DNA of 64,000 nt from Methylobacterium bullatum (GTDB taxonomy: Bacteria; Pseudomonadota; Alphaproteobacteria; Rhizobiales; Beijerinckiaceae): NCBI RefSeq assembly GCF_014845095.1, contig NZ_NKUG01000043.1:1-64000 (forward strand), in the 5' to 3' direction. Of the stretch, positions 1-8,636 are shown in pieces. Below the pieces are notes generated by a model, which was not told where the DNA came from, did not search any database, and worked only from the letters and a program-made list of their open reading frames with translations. Every line of letters starts with the position of its first letter. Positions within the stretch are counted from its first letter, which is position 1. A program made the position numbers and the translations under genes.

Positions 1-46
1 CCTCGCCCCCGCCCCGACCATCCTCGATCCGGTTTTCGTCAGCCAT
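1..46 (-). CDS. 5' end of an unidentified minus-strand gene (partial)
   Basis: An ATG on the minus strand at 46-44 opens a frame that stays open to the window edge, about 15 codons (MADENRIEDGRGGGE). An AGGA-like ribosome-binding sequence lies about 8 bases upstream. The peptide is acidic and then Gly-rich and is too short to identify. If real, it is transcribed divergently from chvI. The start is inferred from this short stretch only. Confidence 0.35.
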   Translation of the reverse strand, partial: MADENRIEDGRGGGE

Positions 47-384
47 GGTGCATCCTGCTTTCATGTGGTTCCGCGCCGGGCTTTTCCGACCGCCGGCCTT
101 CATTCAGAATCGCGATGATAGGTGTTCTCGAACCGCTTGCGCGAGGCCGCCGGACTGCGGCGCGGCGGCCTCAGTCAAGCGTCAAACCGACATATCCACC
201 GGGCAAGCTCGCTTTTTTCAACCGAAGTCTTTACACAGCCTGACTCTCCGCGCGAATGCGGCCCCGTTTCCGAAGGGTTCGCCAGCGCGTCTTGCCGGCC
301 CTCGTCTTTTGAGGGCGGGATGCGGAGACGACAAGAGCGAACCGACGTCCGCGAAGGCCGCATCCGAGCAACAGGGAACGCGAA
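47..384. other. Intergenic region upstream of chvI
   Basis: This 338-base stretch separates the putative minus-strand gene at the window edge from chvI. It carries no convincing coding frame. A less GC-rich patch near 200-240 (a T-run followed by cttcacacag-like sequence) is the likeliest promoter area for chvI, but I could not define -35 and -10 boxes with confidence. Confidence 0.4.
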
Positions 385-1095
385 ATGCCCACCATCGCCC
401 TCGTGGACGACGATAGAAACATCCTCACCTCCGTCTCGATCGCCCTCGAGACCGAAGGCTACCGGATCCAGACCTATACCGACGGCGCCTCGGCCCTCGA
501 CGGCCTGAAGCACTCGCCCCCCGATCTCGCGATCTTCGACATCAAGATGCCGCGCATGGACGGGATGGAGCTGCTGCGTCGCCTGCGCCAGAAATCCGAC
601 CTGCCGGTGATCTTCCTCACCTCGAAGGACGAGGAGATCGACGAGCTCTTCGGCCTCAAGATGGGCGCCGACGACTTCATCCATAAGCCGTTCTCGCAGC
701 GCCTCCTGGTGGAGCGGGTCAAGGCCGTGCTTCGCCGCTTCGCCCCCAAGGACGGGCCGGGCGCCGCCGCGCGCGAGGCCGATGCCGCCGCCCGCTCCCT
801 GGAGCGCGGTCTGCTGATGATGGACCCGGAGCGGCACACCTGCACCTGGAAGGGCGAGGCCGTTACCCTCACGGTGACCGAGTTCCTCATCCTGCAGGCC
901 CTGGCCCACCGGCCCGGCGTCGTGAAGAGCCGCAACGCCCTGATGGATGCGGCCTATGACGATCAGGTCTACGTCGACGATCGCACCATCGACAGCCACA
1001 TCAAGCGCCTGCGCAAGAAGTTCAAGGTGGTCGACACCAACTTCGACATGATCGAAACCCTGTACGGCGTCGGCTACCGCTTCAAGGAAGGCTGA
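385..1095 (+). CDS. chvI: ChvI-type response regulator (OmpR/PhoB family)
   Basis: This 236-residue DNA-binding response regulator is the output half of the ChvG/ChvI envelope- and acid-stress system of alphaproteobacteria. The receiver domain (about residues 3-120) shows the acidic pocket near D8-D10, the phospho-acceptor D52 in [10 protein letters not shown], and a lysine in HKPFS. A winged-helix OmpR-type domain fills about residues 140-235 and ends in the usual [13 protein letters not shown]. The length is normal. The sensor gene chvG follows on the same strand, then hprK, EIIA and HPr, the arrangement known from rhizobia, Brucella and relatives. Identification rests on the domains plus this gene order. 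Confidence 0.93.
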   Translation: MPTIALVDDDRNILTSVSIALETEGYRIQTYTDGASALDGLKHSPPDLAIFDIKMPRMDGMELLRRLRQKSDLPVIFLTSKDEEIDELFGLKMGADDFIHKPFSQRLLVERVKAVLRRFAPKDGPGAAAREADAAARSLERGLLMMDPERHTCTWKGEAVTLTVTEFLILQALAHRPGVVKSRNALMDAAYDDQVYVDDRTIDSHIKRLRKKFKVVDTNFDMIETLYGVGYRFKEG

Positions 1096-1263
1096 GCGCG
1101 ACTCACGGACGTCGAACTCCCTCGAGAACCTCACCGCCACGCGCCGCCCGCTCGAACGGACGGGTTTCGCCGTCGCATGGCGGTGTTTACGGGCGTCGCG
1201 TGGCGGTGGTTTTGCTGCAGCGATGGCGCCCCTTCCGGGCAAAATCTCCAACTTCGGACGATC

Positions 1264-3021
1264 GTGGATTCCCAAGACCAAGCCGACGCTCCGCAACGCG
1301 GCCTCCTCTCCCTGCCGCGCACGATCTGGCGCGGCATCGGCCAGCGCGCCTCCTCGAGCCTGACGCGCCGGATCGTCGTCCTCAACCTCGTCGGGTTGAT
1401 CGCCCTCCTGTTCGGCTTCCTCTACCTGAACCAGTTCCGGCAGGGACTGATCCAGGCGCGGGTGCAGAGCCTGCTGATCCAGGGCGAGATCATCGCCGGG
1501 GCGATCTCCTCCTCGGCCTCGGTGGATACCGACGCGATCCGCATCGATCCAGACAAGCTGCTCCAATTGCAGGCCGGAGAAGGCGGTGCGGGCGACGACA
1601 CCCCCTCTCCGCTCACCTTTTCCCTCAACCCCGAGCGGGTGGCGCCGCTCCTGCGCCGTCTCATCACGCCCACCGGCAACCGCGCGCGGGTCTACGACCA
1701 GGATGGCGGCCTGCTGTTCGACACCCGCACGCTCTCGGCCCGCGGCGAGATGGGCCGCAGCGACGGCATCGTCGTGCGGAGCAAGCACAACTTCCTCGAA
1801 CAGGCCTGGGAGTTCGTCCAGGCCAAGCTGTTCGGCACCGCCCGCACGTCGGTCCTGGAAGAGGTCGGCCCGGCGAGCGGCCACAGCCTGAAGGAAGTCC
1901 AGGTCGCCCTCGGCGGCGCTCGCGGCACCCTGGTCCGCCGCAACGAGGCCGGGGAGACAAACGTCTCCGTGGCGGTCCCGATCCTGCGGTCGGGGGCGGT
2001 CCGCGGCGCGCTGATGCTCTCGACCCAAGGCGGCGACATCGACCGGGTCATCGCCTCGGAGCGGTTCGGCCTGCTCCAGGTCTTCCTCATCGCCGCCTCC
2101 GTGATGCTGGTCCTGTCGATCCTGCTGGCCGGGGCCATCGCCGGCCCGGTCCGCCGCCTCGCGGACGCCGCCGAGAAGGTCCGCCTCGGCATCAAGTCGC
2201 GCGAGGAGATCCCCGATTTCACCGGCAGGACCGACGAGATCGGCCACCTGTCAGGTGCCCTGCGCGACATGACCCAGGCCCTCTATCGGCGCATCGACGC
2301 CATCGAGAGCTTCGCCGCCGATGTCAGCCACGAGCTGAAGAACCCCCTCACGTCCCTGCGCAGCGCCGTGGAGACGCTCCCCCTCGCCAAGTCCGACGAT
2401 TCCCGTTCGCGCCTGCTCGCCATCATCCAGCACGACGTGAAGCGCCTCGACCGCCTCATCAGCGACATCTCCGACGCCTCGCGCCTCGATGCGGAGCTCG
2501 CCCGCGCCGAGGCGCGCAAGGTGGACCTGCACAAGCTGATGACGACGGTGGTCTCCGTCGCCAACGAGCGACGGCGCCCGAAGGACGCGCTCATCCAGTT
2601 CGACGTGGACACGCCGCCCGGCGACGTGGAGGCGCCCTTCATGATCTTCGGGCATGACAGCCGGCTCGGACAGGTCGTCAACAACCTCCTCGACAACGCC
2701 CGCTCGTTCTCACCCCCCGATGCCAAGGTGCGGGTGGCCCTGCGCCGGGTCCGCGCCGAGGTGGAACTGATCGTCGAGGACGAGGGCCCCGGCATCCCCG
2801 AACACGCCCTGGAGAGGATCTTCGAGCGCTTCTACACCGACCGGCCGGAGCAGGGGTTCGGCCAGAATTCCGGCCTCGGCCTGTCGATCTCGCGCCAGAT
2901 CGTCCAGGCCCATCGCGGCACGATCAGGGCCGCGAACCGCCCCGGACCCGCTGACGAGAACGGCGAGGCGACGGTGCGCGGCGCGCGGTTCGTCGTGCGC
3001 CTCCCCGCGGCGTCCCGCTAG
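1264..3021 (+). CDS. chvG: ChvG-type membrane sensor histidine kinase
   Basis: This kinase partners ChvI. From a GTG at 1264 it has 585 residues; an upstream ATG at 1177 is also in frame but adds a Trp/Cys-rich leader that does not look conserved, so I prefer 1264. A first membrane segment lies at about residues 37-57, then a periplasmic sensor region, a second membrane segment at about 268-292, a HAMP linker, and the dimerisation box FAADVSHELKNPLTSL with H356. The ATPase boxes are intact: N box VVNNLLDNA, G1 EDEGPGIP and G2 GLGLSIS. It ends 12 bases before hprK, so sensor and PTS genes are probably co-transcribed. Confidence 0.92.
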   Translation: MDSQDQADAPQRGLLSLPRTIWRGIGQRASSSLTRRIVVLNLVGLIALLFGFLYLNQFRQGLIQARVQSLLIQGEIIAGAISSSASVDTDAIRIDPDKLLQLQAGEGGAGDDTPSPLTFSLNPERVAPLLRRLITPTGNRARVYDQDGGLLFDTRTLSARGEMGRSDGIVVRSKHNFLEQAWEFVQAKLFGTARTSVLEEVGPASGHSLKEVQVALGGARGTLVRRNEAGETNVSVAVPILRSGAVRGALMLSTQGGDIDRVIASERFGLLQVFLIAASVMLVLSILLAGAIAGPVRRLADAAEKVRLGIKSREEIPDFTGRTDEIGHLSGALRDMTQALYRRIDAIESFAADVSHELKNPLTSLRSAVETLPLAKSDDSRSRLLAIIQHDVKRLDRLISDISDASRLDAELARAEARKVDLHKLMTTVVSVANERRRPKDALIQFDVDTPPGDVEAPFMIFGHDSRLGQVVNNLLDNARSFSPPDAKVRVALRRVRAEVELIVEDEGPGIPEHALERIFERFYTDRPEQGFGQNSGLGLSISRQIVQAHRGTIRAANRPGPADENGEATVRGARFVVRLPAASR

Positions 3022-3033
3022 GCACGCCGGCCC

Positions 3034-3558
3034 GTGGAGCGGCCCCCTCCCGCATCGACCCTCACGGTCCACGCCACCTGCCTGGTGCTGGGTGAAGCCG
3101 GCATCCTCATCAGGGGCGAATCCGGCGCCGGCAAATCGTCCCTGGCCCTCGCTCTCCTCGACCGGGCGCGGCAGGAGGGCGGCTACGGCGCGCTGGTGGG
3201 CGACGACCGTATCGGGCTCACCCCCCATCACGGACGCGTGGTCGCTCGCGGCCACCCCGCCCTTCACGGGTTGATCGAGATCCGGGGCATGGGGCTCGTC
3301 CGGGCATCGCCGCTGGCCGATGCGGCCGTCATCCGCCTCGTTGTCGATCTCGTCGGGACGCTGCCGCGACTGCCCGACACGCCCATGGATTCGGTCGATG
3401 TCCTTGGCGTCGCGATTCGCCGGATCATGCTGGACCGCAACATCCGCGACCGCGCGTTGGCGCCGGGTCTCGTGCTCTGTGCTCTCATCCCCAGTGCGAG
3501 CGTTGCCCCACGGACGCACCTCCGCACCGTCTCATGCGAATTCGGCTCTCCCATATAG
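3034..3558 (+). CDS. hprK: HPr kinase/phosphorylase, short alphaproteobacterial form
   Basis: This enzyme phosphorylates and dephosphorylates the regulatory serine of HPr. The 174-residue product starts at GTG and carries only the catalytic C-terminal domain, as is usual in alphaproteobacteria; the Firmicute enzyme has about 310 residues. The Walker A motif GESGAGKS is at residues 28-35, and the HprK signature IEIRGMG is at 81-87. It sits 12 bases after chvG and precedes genes for EIIA and for HPr, its substrate, whose target serine is present. This supports a regulatory PTS controlled together with envelope stress. Confidence 0.9.
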   Translation: MERPPPASTLTVHATCLVLGEAGILIRGESGAGKSSLALALLDRARQEGGYGALVGDDRIGLTPHHGRVVARGHPALHGLIEIRGMGLVRASPLADAAVIRLVVDLVGTLPRLPDTPMDSVDVLGVAIRRIMLDRNIRDRALAPGLVLCALIPSASVAPRTHLRTVSCEFGSPI

Positions 3559-3680
3559 CGTGGCGCCCACCCACATGACATGATCCTGGGGCTAGGAGAC
3601 GCAAAACGTCACTCTCGTCTTGCGTCCGACCTTGCGCTGCACAAAATGGCGGCTCCCACTGGGTGTCGGAACACGCGTCT

Positions 3681-4082
3681 ATGATTGGAATGGTGCTCGT
3701 CACCCACGGGCTGCTCGCCACCGAGTTCAAGGCTGCCCTTGAACACGTGGTCGGTCCGCAAAAGCAGATCGAGACGATCACGATCGGCCCCGACGACGAT
3801 ATGGAGCTTCGCAGGCTCGACATCGTCTCAGCCGTGGACCGGGTCGATACCGGCAAGGGCGTCGTCGTGCTCACCGACATGTTCGGCGGCACGCCCTCCA
3901 ATCTCGCCTTGTCCTGCATGAATGGCGGGACCGTGGAGGTGGTGGCCGGAATCAACCTTCCGATGCTGATCAAGCTCGCCAGCGTGCGCGATGCCGAGCC
4001 CCTGGGGGATGCGGTGCTCCATGCCCAGGAGGCGGGCCGGAAGTACATCAACGTCGCCTCGCGCGTCCTCGCCGGCAAATAA
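3681..4082 (+). CDS. PTS EIIA component, mannose/EIIA-Man family
   Basis: The 133-residue protein starts at ATG 3681 (an in-frame GTG at 3663 would add six residues). MIGMVLVTHG contains H9, the expected phospho-histidine of EIIA-Man domains, and TDMFGGTPSNLA is the family's conserved second motif. No EIIB, EIIC or EIID gene is near, so it probably regulates rather than transports, as in the incomplete PTS of alphaproteobacteria. It lies between hprK and the HPr gene. The 120-base gap after hprK may hold its own promoter. Confidence 0.88.
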   Translation: MIGMVLVTHGLLATEFKAALEHVVGPQKQIETITIGPDDDMELRRLDIVSAVDRVDTGKGVVVLTDMFGGTPSNLALSCMNGGTVEVVAGINLPMLIKLASVRDAEPLGDAVLHAQEAGRKYINVASRVLAGK

Positions 4083-4256
4083 CACGTCCGCGAGACGAAC
4101 GGACTTTCCCAAACATCCTCTGTCGGCTTATCAGGCAAGCGTGGCGATTTCGCGCGGCGTTGTCCCGGCTCGGCCGTGCCATCACTGGACGAGGATCGGG
4201 CCGGGCTCACCGTTGGCGCGCCGGGCACAGGGACGGGACAGGGACGGCACAGGCCC

Positions 4257-4583
4257 ATGAGCGACGCTTACGACGACGACGATGTCGAGCCCGAGATCAC
4301 GGTCCCGGAGGGCGGCCATTTGAGGATCCTTCCGGTCATCAACCGGCGCGGCCTGCACGCGCGGGCCTCGGCCAAGTTCGTGCAGACGGTGGAGAAGTTC
4401 GAGGCCGCGGTGACCGTCACACGCTCGGGCGAGACCGTGGGCGGACGCTCGATCATGGGCCTGCTCACCCTCGGCGCGGCACAGGGCACCTCTATCGCCG
4501 TGGTGGCCTCTGGCAGCGACGCCGAAGCCTGCCTCCAAGCCATCACCGACCTCCTCGCCAACAAATTCGGCGAGGACGAATAG
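4257..4583 (+). CDS. Phosphocarrier HPr with acidic N-terminal extension
   Basis: HPr passes phosphate from enzyme I to EIIA domains. The 108-residue product, starting at ATG 4257, has the active histidine H34 in RGLHARASAK and the HprK target S65 in GGRSIMGLL. Their 31-residue spacing equals that of H15 and S46 in classical HPr. The first 20 residues form an unusual acidic leader with four consecutive Asp, so the protein is longer than the common 85-90. A longer frame begins upstream, but its leader looks non-coding. Gene order hprK-EIIA-HPr supports the call. A small hairpin overlaps the stop codon. Confidence 0.92.
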   Translation: MSDAYDDDDVEPEITVPEGGHLRILPVINRRGLHARASAKFVQTVEKFEAAVTVTRSGETVGGRSIMGLLTLGAAQGTSIAVVASGSDAEACLQAITDLLANKFGEDE

Positions 4584-4600
4584 GCCGGGAGCGGCCTTTG
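4582..4600 (+). terminator. Short hairpin at the end of the HPr gene
   Basis: AGGCCG and CGGCCT form a perfect 6-bp stem with a GGAG loop, beginning inside the TAG stop and followed by TTTG. It could be a weak intrinsic terminator separating the PTS genes from the convergent minus-strand gene at 4623. The short T run makes this tentative. Confidence 0.45.
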
Positions 4601-4622
4601 ATATCCGAAGCTTATGGGGTCG

Positions 4623-5477
4623 TCAGGCCGCCCGCGTCTCGGCTTGCCGCCATACGATCGAGCCCGGACCTGCGCCGAGGCGCAGGACCGCGGCGACGAT
4701 GACGCCATCCTTGCGCGCGAAGTCGACGCTGGTCTGGCGCCTCTGGGCGAAGCGCCGCGTCACCACCCTGACCATGGACGAGGCGGACGGATCCCGCACG
4801 ATCGGGTTTCCGGACACCCGCGCATCGAACGAGAGATAGGTCTCGACGGCATCGCGGATGCGGAAGGGCTCGGTGATGCGCTCGATCTCGACGCCATCAC
4901 GGGTCCACGGTCCGGCAAGCCGCACGCCCACGCGATCCCGCGCCGGCACGACCTGGGCATCGGACGCATCCGAAAGAAGGACCGTCTCCTCCGGTAGGGG
5001 CACCGCGGGGGGCGGTATCATGATCAGCGTCGAGCGGGGATGGACCGCCTTGACCGCCGCACGCAACGCGCCCTCGACCTCATCGAGGAACCCGGGCTCG
5101 ATGGTGGGCGCGACGACCGGACCGGGCGGATACCAGCCCTGTGCCCGGCCATTGCCCCACAGGCCGTGCGGCATGGACAGGGGAATGACGCCGCGCAGGC
5201 GTGCGAGCTCGCCCTGGCCGCTCCATGCGAAGGCGAAGACGAGATCGCGACCGCCGGATTGGTGCACGGCCGCGGTGAGTAGGTAGTCCGGGTCGGCGTA
5301 GATCGGTTCCGGCCAGCGGATACGGGTGAGGAGCGCGCGCCACGCGTCGATCTCCACCGGCTCCACCACGTTGGGCCGCCTTAAGACGATGCGACACTCC
5401 TCCGCGTCGACACCCGTCCCGATTCGCCCCGCTTCGACGAACCGGCCACCCTCGATGATGCTCAGCCCCTGTCTCAT
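4623..5477 (-). CDS. Unrecognised 284-residue protein, possibly related to CelD/BcsL-type acyltransferases
   Basis: I do not recognise this protein with confidence. The frame has normal GC-rich codon bias and starts at ATG 5477. There is no signal peptide or membrane segment. The N-terminal half has the pattern W-x2-L ... EPIYADPDYLLTAA ... GVIPL, reminiscent of the BioF2-like/CelD acetyltransferase fold, and the C-terminal part holds RRFAQRRQTSVDF and ends in a basic strand. It converges on the HPr gene (39-base gap). An inverted repeat GTTC-N7-GAAC lies about 22 bases upstream of its start. The function remains open. Confidence 0.6.
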   Translation of the reverse strand: MRQGLSIIEGGRFVEAGRIGTGVDAEECRIVLRRPNVVEPVEIDAWRALLTRIRWPEPIYADPDYLLTAAVHQSGGRDLVFAFAWSGQGELARLRGVIPLSMPHGLWGNGRAQGWYPPGPVVAPTIEPGFLDEVEGALRAAVKAVHPRSTLIMIPPPAVPLPEETVLLSDASDAQVVPARDRVGVRLAGPWTRDGVEIERITEPFRIRDAVETYLSFDARVSGNPIVRDPSASSMVRVVTRRFAQRRQTSVDFARKDGVIVAAVLRLGAGPGSIVWRQAETRAA

Positions 5478-5498
5478 TCGGCGATTCCGCTACCGATG

Positions 5499-5515
5499 TG
5501 TTCCGAAATGGAACA
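5499..5515. promoter_or_regulatory. Inverted repeat TGTTCC-N5-GGAACA, possible operator
   Basis: TGTTCC and GGAACA are separated by GAAAT and sit 22-38 bases upstream of the minus-strand gene starting at 5477. Written as GTTC-N7-GAAC it has the half-sites and spacing of alphaproteobacterial LexA boxes, although those are normally direct repeats (GTTC-N7-GTTC). It is a candidate operator only. Confidence 0.35.
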
Positions 5516-5615
5516 TCATCCTAGGCCATAAGGCCAAGCATGGTATATAGAATCAAAATGAATGCCGCCCAGCTATTCTCGAAATAGGACGGCCTCTGCC
5601 GAAGAGACCGGTGAA

Positions 5616-6734
5616 CTAGCCCCCGGGGATCGCCAGCGGATTGGCCGTCAGCGCGGCGGCATCGGGCGCATCGATCCTCGGACGCCCCAGAAAGGCATCC
5701 CACAGGCCGGTGACGAAGGCCGGATCGAGATCGCGCACGATCAGGACGAGGCGAGAGCGGTGATCGTCGTCGGGCCATGCGGCGAGCTGGACCGGCATAT
5801 GGATCACGTGCTGGACGCCGTGGACCACCACGGGACGATCCGGTTCGTCGGCGAGCGCCACCAGCCCCTTCAGGCGCAGGAGCTTCGGGCCGTGGCCGGA
5901 CCGCAGGAGATCGAGGAACATCTCGAAGGCGGCCCGCTTCACCGGCACGTCGCTGGTGAGGGTGAAGGCCCGGATCGCGGCGTCGTGCCGGTTCACGTCG
6001 TGATGGTGGTGGCCGTGATGATGATCGTGGTCCGGGAAGGCCTCGGCGCCGAGCCAGGCGCGGACATCCGCGCTCTTGCCGTCCAGACCGAAGAACCCGC
6101 CGAGAAGCTCGGCCGGCGCCACGTCGGGACCATGAATGGGCGCCGTGGGATTGAGAACCCGGAGGCGGTCGCGCAGGGCGTCGCTTCCCGTGTCGACGAG
6201 ATCCTCCTTCGCCAGCACGATCCGGTCGGCCACGGCGGCCTGGCGCACGGCCTCGGGATGAGCGTCGAGGGTGGATGCGCCGTTGACCGCGTCCACCACG
6301 GTGACGACGGCCTGCAGCCGGTACCGCAGGGCGAGATAGGGATGGTAGATCAGCGCGTGGAGGATCGGGGCCGGGTCTGCAAGGCCCGTCGTCTCGATGA
6401 CGACTCGCCGGAACGGCGTGATGCGGCCGTTGTCGCGCTTGCGCAGCAGATCTTCGAGGGTGGCGATGAGGTCGCCGCGCACGGTGCAGCACAGGCACCC
6501 GGCGCCGAGCAGGATCATGTCCTCGTCCACCGTCTCGATCAGCAGGTGATCGAGGCCGATCTCGCCGAACTCGTTGACGATGACCACGGTGTCCGACAGG
6601 GCCGGATCGCGCAGCATCCGGTTGAGGAGCGTGGTCTTGCCGGCTCCGAGGAAGCCGGTGAGCACCGTGAGTGGGATCGGCTCCGGACGACGGGGATCGT
6701 CGTTGGGAGACGTAGGCTGGGAGGGATTGGGCAT
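5616..6734 (-). CDS. CobW/COG0523 family GTPase (metallochaperone)
   Basis: This is a G3E-family GTPase that delivers or inserts metal ions (zinc, cobalt or similar) into client proteins. In 372 residues it shows Walker A GFLGAGKTT at 27-35, the metal-binding CLCC motif with C80, C82 and C83, the Walker B/switch region ETTGLADPAP, and a guanine-specificity motif near AKEDL. A His-rich stretch (HDHHHGHHHH) at about residues 236-245 precedes the CobW C-terminal domain. The client metal cannot be read from sequence. It lies 31 bases downstream of the carboxypeptidase gene on the same strand, so co-transcription is likely. Confidence 0.88.
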   Translation of the reverse strand: MPNPSQPTSPNDDPRRPEPIPLTVLTGFLGAGKTTLLNRMLRDPALSDTVVIVNEFGEIGLDHLLIETVDEDMILLGAGCLCCTVRGDLIATLEDLLRKRDNGRITPFRRVVIETTGLADPAPILHALIYHPYLALRYRLQAVVTVVDAVNGASTLDAHPEAVRQAAVADRIVLAKEDLVDTGSDALRDRLRVLNPTAPIHGPDVAPAELLGGFFGLDGKSADVRAWLGAEAFPDHDHHHGHHHHDVNRHDAAIRAFTLTSDVPVKRAAFEMFLDLLRSGHGPKLLRLKGLVALADEPDRPVVVHGVQHVIHMPVQLAAWPDDDHRSRLVLIVRDLDPAFVTGLWDAFLGRPRIDAPDAAALTANPLAIPGG

Positions 6735-6765
6735 GGAACCGGCCTACCCCGCCGCCGCCGCCGGC

Positions 6766-8274
6766 TCAATCCTCGGCGGATCGCGCAGCGGAGGTCTTGC
6801 CGGTGCCTGATGCCTTGGCGGCGCTTTTTGCAGACTTGGCCGCAGGCTTGGCCGTGGACTTGTCCGCAGCCTTCGCCGCAGGCTTTTCCGGGGCCTTGTG
6901 CGCCGGCTTCGTCGCGGCTTTCGCAGCGGGCTTCTTGCCGGCCTCGGCCTTGGCGGACGATTTCGTGCCGCCCGCGATCACCGGAGTCGTCTCCAGCGGA
7001 GCGTAGGCGCTGGCTGTGGCCGGCACGGCGCCCTTGCCGTTCGCGGCCGGCTTGGCGAGCCTCGATGCCTCGCGCTTGGCGTTCGCGGCCTCGAGCTTCG
7101 TCTTGCGGGCCTCCGCGATCTTGGCGGCGCGTTCCGCCTTCTCGGCCTCGGCCTGCTCGTTCAGGGCGATGGCGCCTTCGGCCGGATCGCGGCCGATCCA
7201 GACCAGGATCGGCTGCAGGGGCGCGCGCGGTGGCAGGGCACGGCCCTTCAGGGAGCCGTTGTTGAGGGTGGCGAAAGCGAGCGCCGAGCCCACGGGCGCG
7301 GCGGCGGCGAGGATCGAGGCATTCTCGCTGCCGGCCTGCGAGGCGATGGGACCGGGGCCTTCGTCGACCGGCAGGGCCTTGCGCTTGTCGCAGATATAGG
7401 GGCGCAGGTCCGGCGGCTCGGAGATGGCGGAAGCGGGCAGGGAATCGATGGTCTGCGCGGTCCATCCCGCCGATTGGCCAAAGCCGTAATCGAACAGGTC
7501 GGACGCTTTGAGGTCGCGCTCGCGGGCGCTCGGCTGGCCCATGACGATGGTGATGAGACGGCGGCCGTTGCGGGTGGCGCTGGCCACCACGTTGAAACCG
7601 CCCGAACAGATGAAGCCGGTCTTCATGCCGTCGGCCCCGGCATAGCGGCCGAGCAGGCCGTTATGGTTGGCCATGATCGACTTGCCGAACTGGATCGCGC
7701 TGATCGAGAACAGGGCGCGGTTGTCTGGAAAGTCGCGGATCAGTGCCCGGCCGAGCACCGCCATGTCGCGGGCCGAGGTCCATTGCCGGGCATCCGGAAG
7801 GCCGTTGGGATTGGTCCAGCGGCTCTCGCGCATGCCGATCCGGGCGGCGGTCTCGTTCATGAGGGCGGCGAAGCCTTCGACCGAGCCGCCGAGATTCTCG
7901 CCGATCGCCCAGGCGACATCGTTGGCCGACTTGACCATGATGATCTTCAGGGCGTTGTCGAGGGTCAGCTGCGTGCCTGGCCTGAAGCCCATCTTCGAGG
8001 GTGGCTCGGCGGCGGCGGCGGGCGAGATGGTGATGAGGGTGTCGAGCGAGACCTTGCCCTGCCGCACCATGTCGAGAGCGACGTAGGCGGTCATCAGCTT
8101 GGTGATGGAGGCGGGGAACCACGGGTCGGTGGCGCCCTGAGCGTAGATGACCTTGCCGGAATCGACCTCGACCACGAGGATCGGCGCCGTCACCGCGCCG
8201 GCCGCACCCGCTCCGAGCAATCCCGCGGCCGTGGCGAGACCAAGAACGAGGCGGCGCAACAATCGGTTCGACAT
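6766..8274 (-). CDS. D-alanyl-D-alanine carboxypeptidase (peptidase S11) with Lys/Ala-rich tail
   Basis: This penicillin-binding protein of the DacA/DacF type trims the terminal D-Ala from peptidoglycan stem peptides in the periplasm. ATG 8274 is chosen because it opens directly onto a signal peptide (RLLRRLVLGLATAAGLLGAG). The three active-site motifs are present: SITK at 56-59, SAN in KSANDVAW, and KTG in GMKTGFICSGG. The product has 502 residues, longer than typical enzymes of about 390-400, because the last 100 or so residues are a repetitive Ala/Lys/Pro-rich tail resembling histone H1 tails. That tail might bind nucleic acid or anionic envelope polymers; this is speculation. Confidence 0.9.
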   Translation of the reverse strand: MSNRLLRRLVLGLATAAGLLGAGAAGAVTAPILVVEVDSGKVIYAQGATDPWFPASITKLMTAYVALDMVRQGKVSLDTLITISPAAAAEPPSKMGFRPGTQLTLDNALKIIMVKSANDVAWAIGENLGGSVEGFAALMNETAARIGMRESRWTNPNGLPDARQWTSARDMAVLGRALIRDFPDNRALFSISAIQFGKSIMANHNGLLGRYAGADGMKTGFICSGGFNVVASATRNGRRLITIVMGQPSARERDLKASDLFDYGFGQSAGWTAQTIDSLPASAISEPPDLRPYICDKRKALPVDEGPGPIASQAGSENASILAAAAPVGSALAFATLNNGSLKGRALPPRAPLQPILVWIGRDPAEGAIALNEQAEAEKAERAAKIAEARKTKLEAANAKREASRLAKPAANGKGAVPATASAYAPLETTPVIAGGTKSSAKAEAGKKPAAKAATKPAHKAPEKPAAKAADKSTAKPAAKSAKSAAKASGTGKTSAARSAED

Positions 8275-8636
8275 CAGGCCCGTCTCGAAAGGGAACGCCC
8301 CGACGCCATCATGGCCGGTCCGTCCGAAGAAAAATAGCGCAATGGCCGAGCTTTGGCGAGGGATGCCAGCCTTCGGCCATCCCTGCGAGAGGGCTCGGCG
8401 CGAATGCCCATCAACGCCGTCTCCATGGCGAGACCATGGCATGCGGCCGAACGATTGGTGCGATGCACAGGTCCGGACGGGCGGACGTTGCCGCGCGCGC
8501 ATGGTTGCGTTGGGCTCCGCGCCATGGCCTCGGAGCGAGGAGGCGTCTATGGGCTGTCCCATTGCGTCGCGATGTCGGAGGCAGGCCGTTGCCCCGCGCG
8601 GGACGGGGTCTTCCGGGGAGATCGGCTGAGAGAGCG
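8275..8636. other. Divergent intergenic region between the carboxypeptidase gene and queE
   Basis: About 360 bases lie between two divergent starts and must hold promoters for both. Frames continue through it in several directions, but none shows a protein-like sequence with a good start. I looked for a preQ1 riboswitch ahead of queE and could not recognise one. Confidence 0.4.

Noticed and set aside
175-2247. Very long minus-strand frame opposite chvI and chvG (and similar long antisense frames throughout).
   Set aside because: It mirrors the codon bias of the real genes on the other strand; its sequence is rich in Asp/Arg/Gly/Gln with no family motif and no good start.
8275-8636. Possible preQ1 riboswitch upstream of queE.
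   Set aside because: No recognisable short pseudoknot with the conserved A-rich tail before the ribosome-binding site was found.
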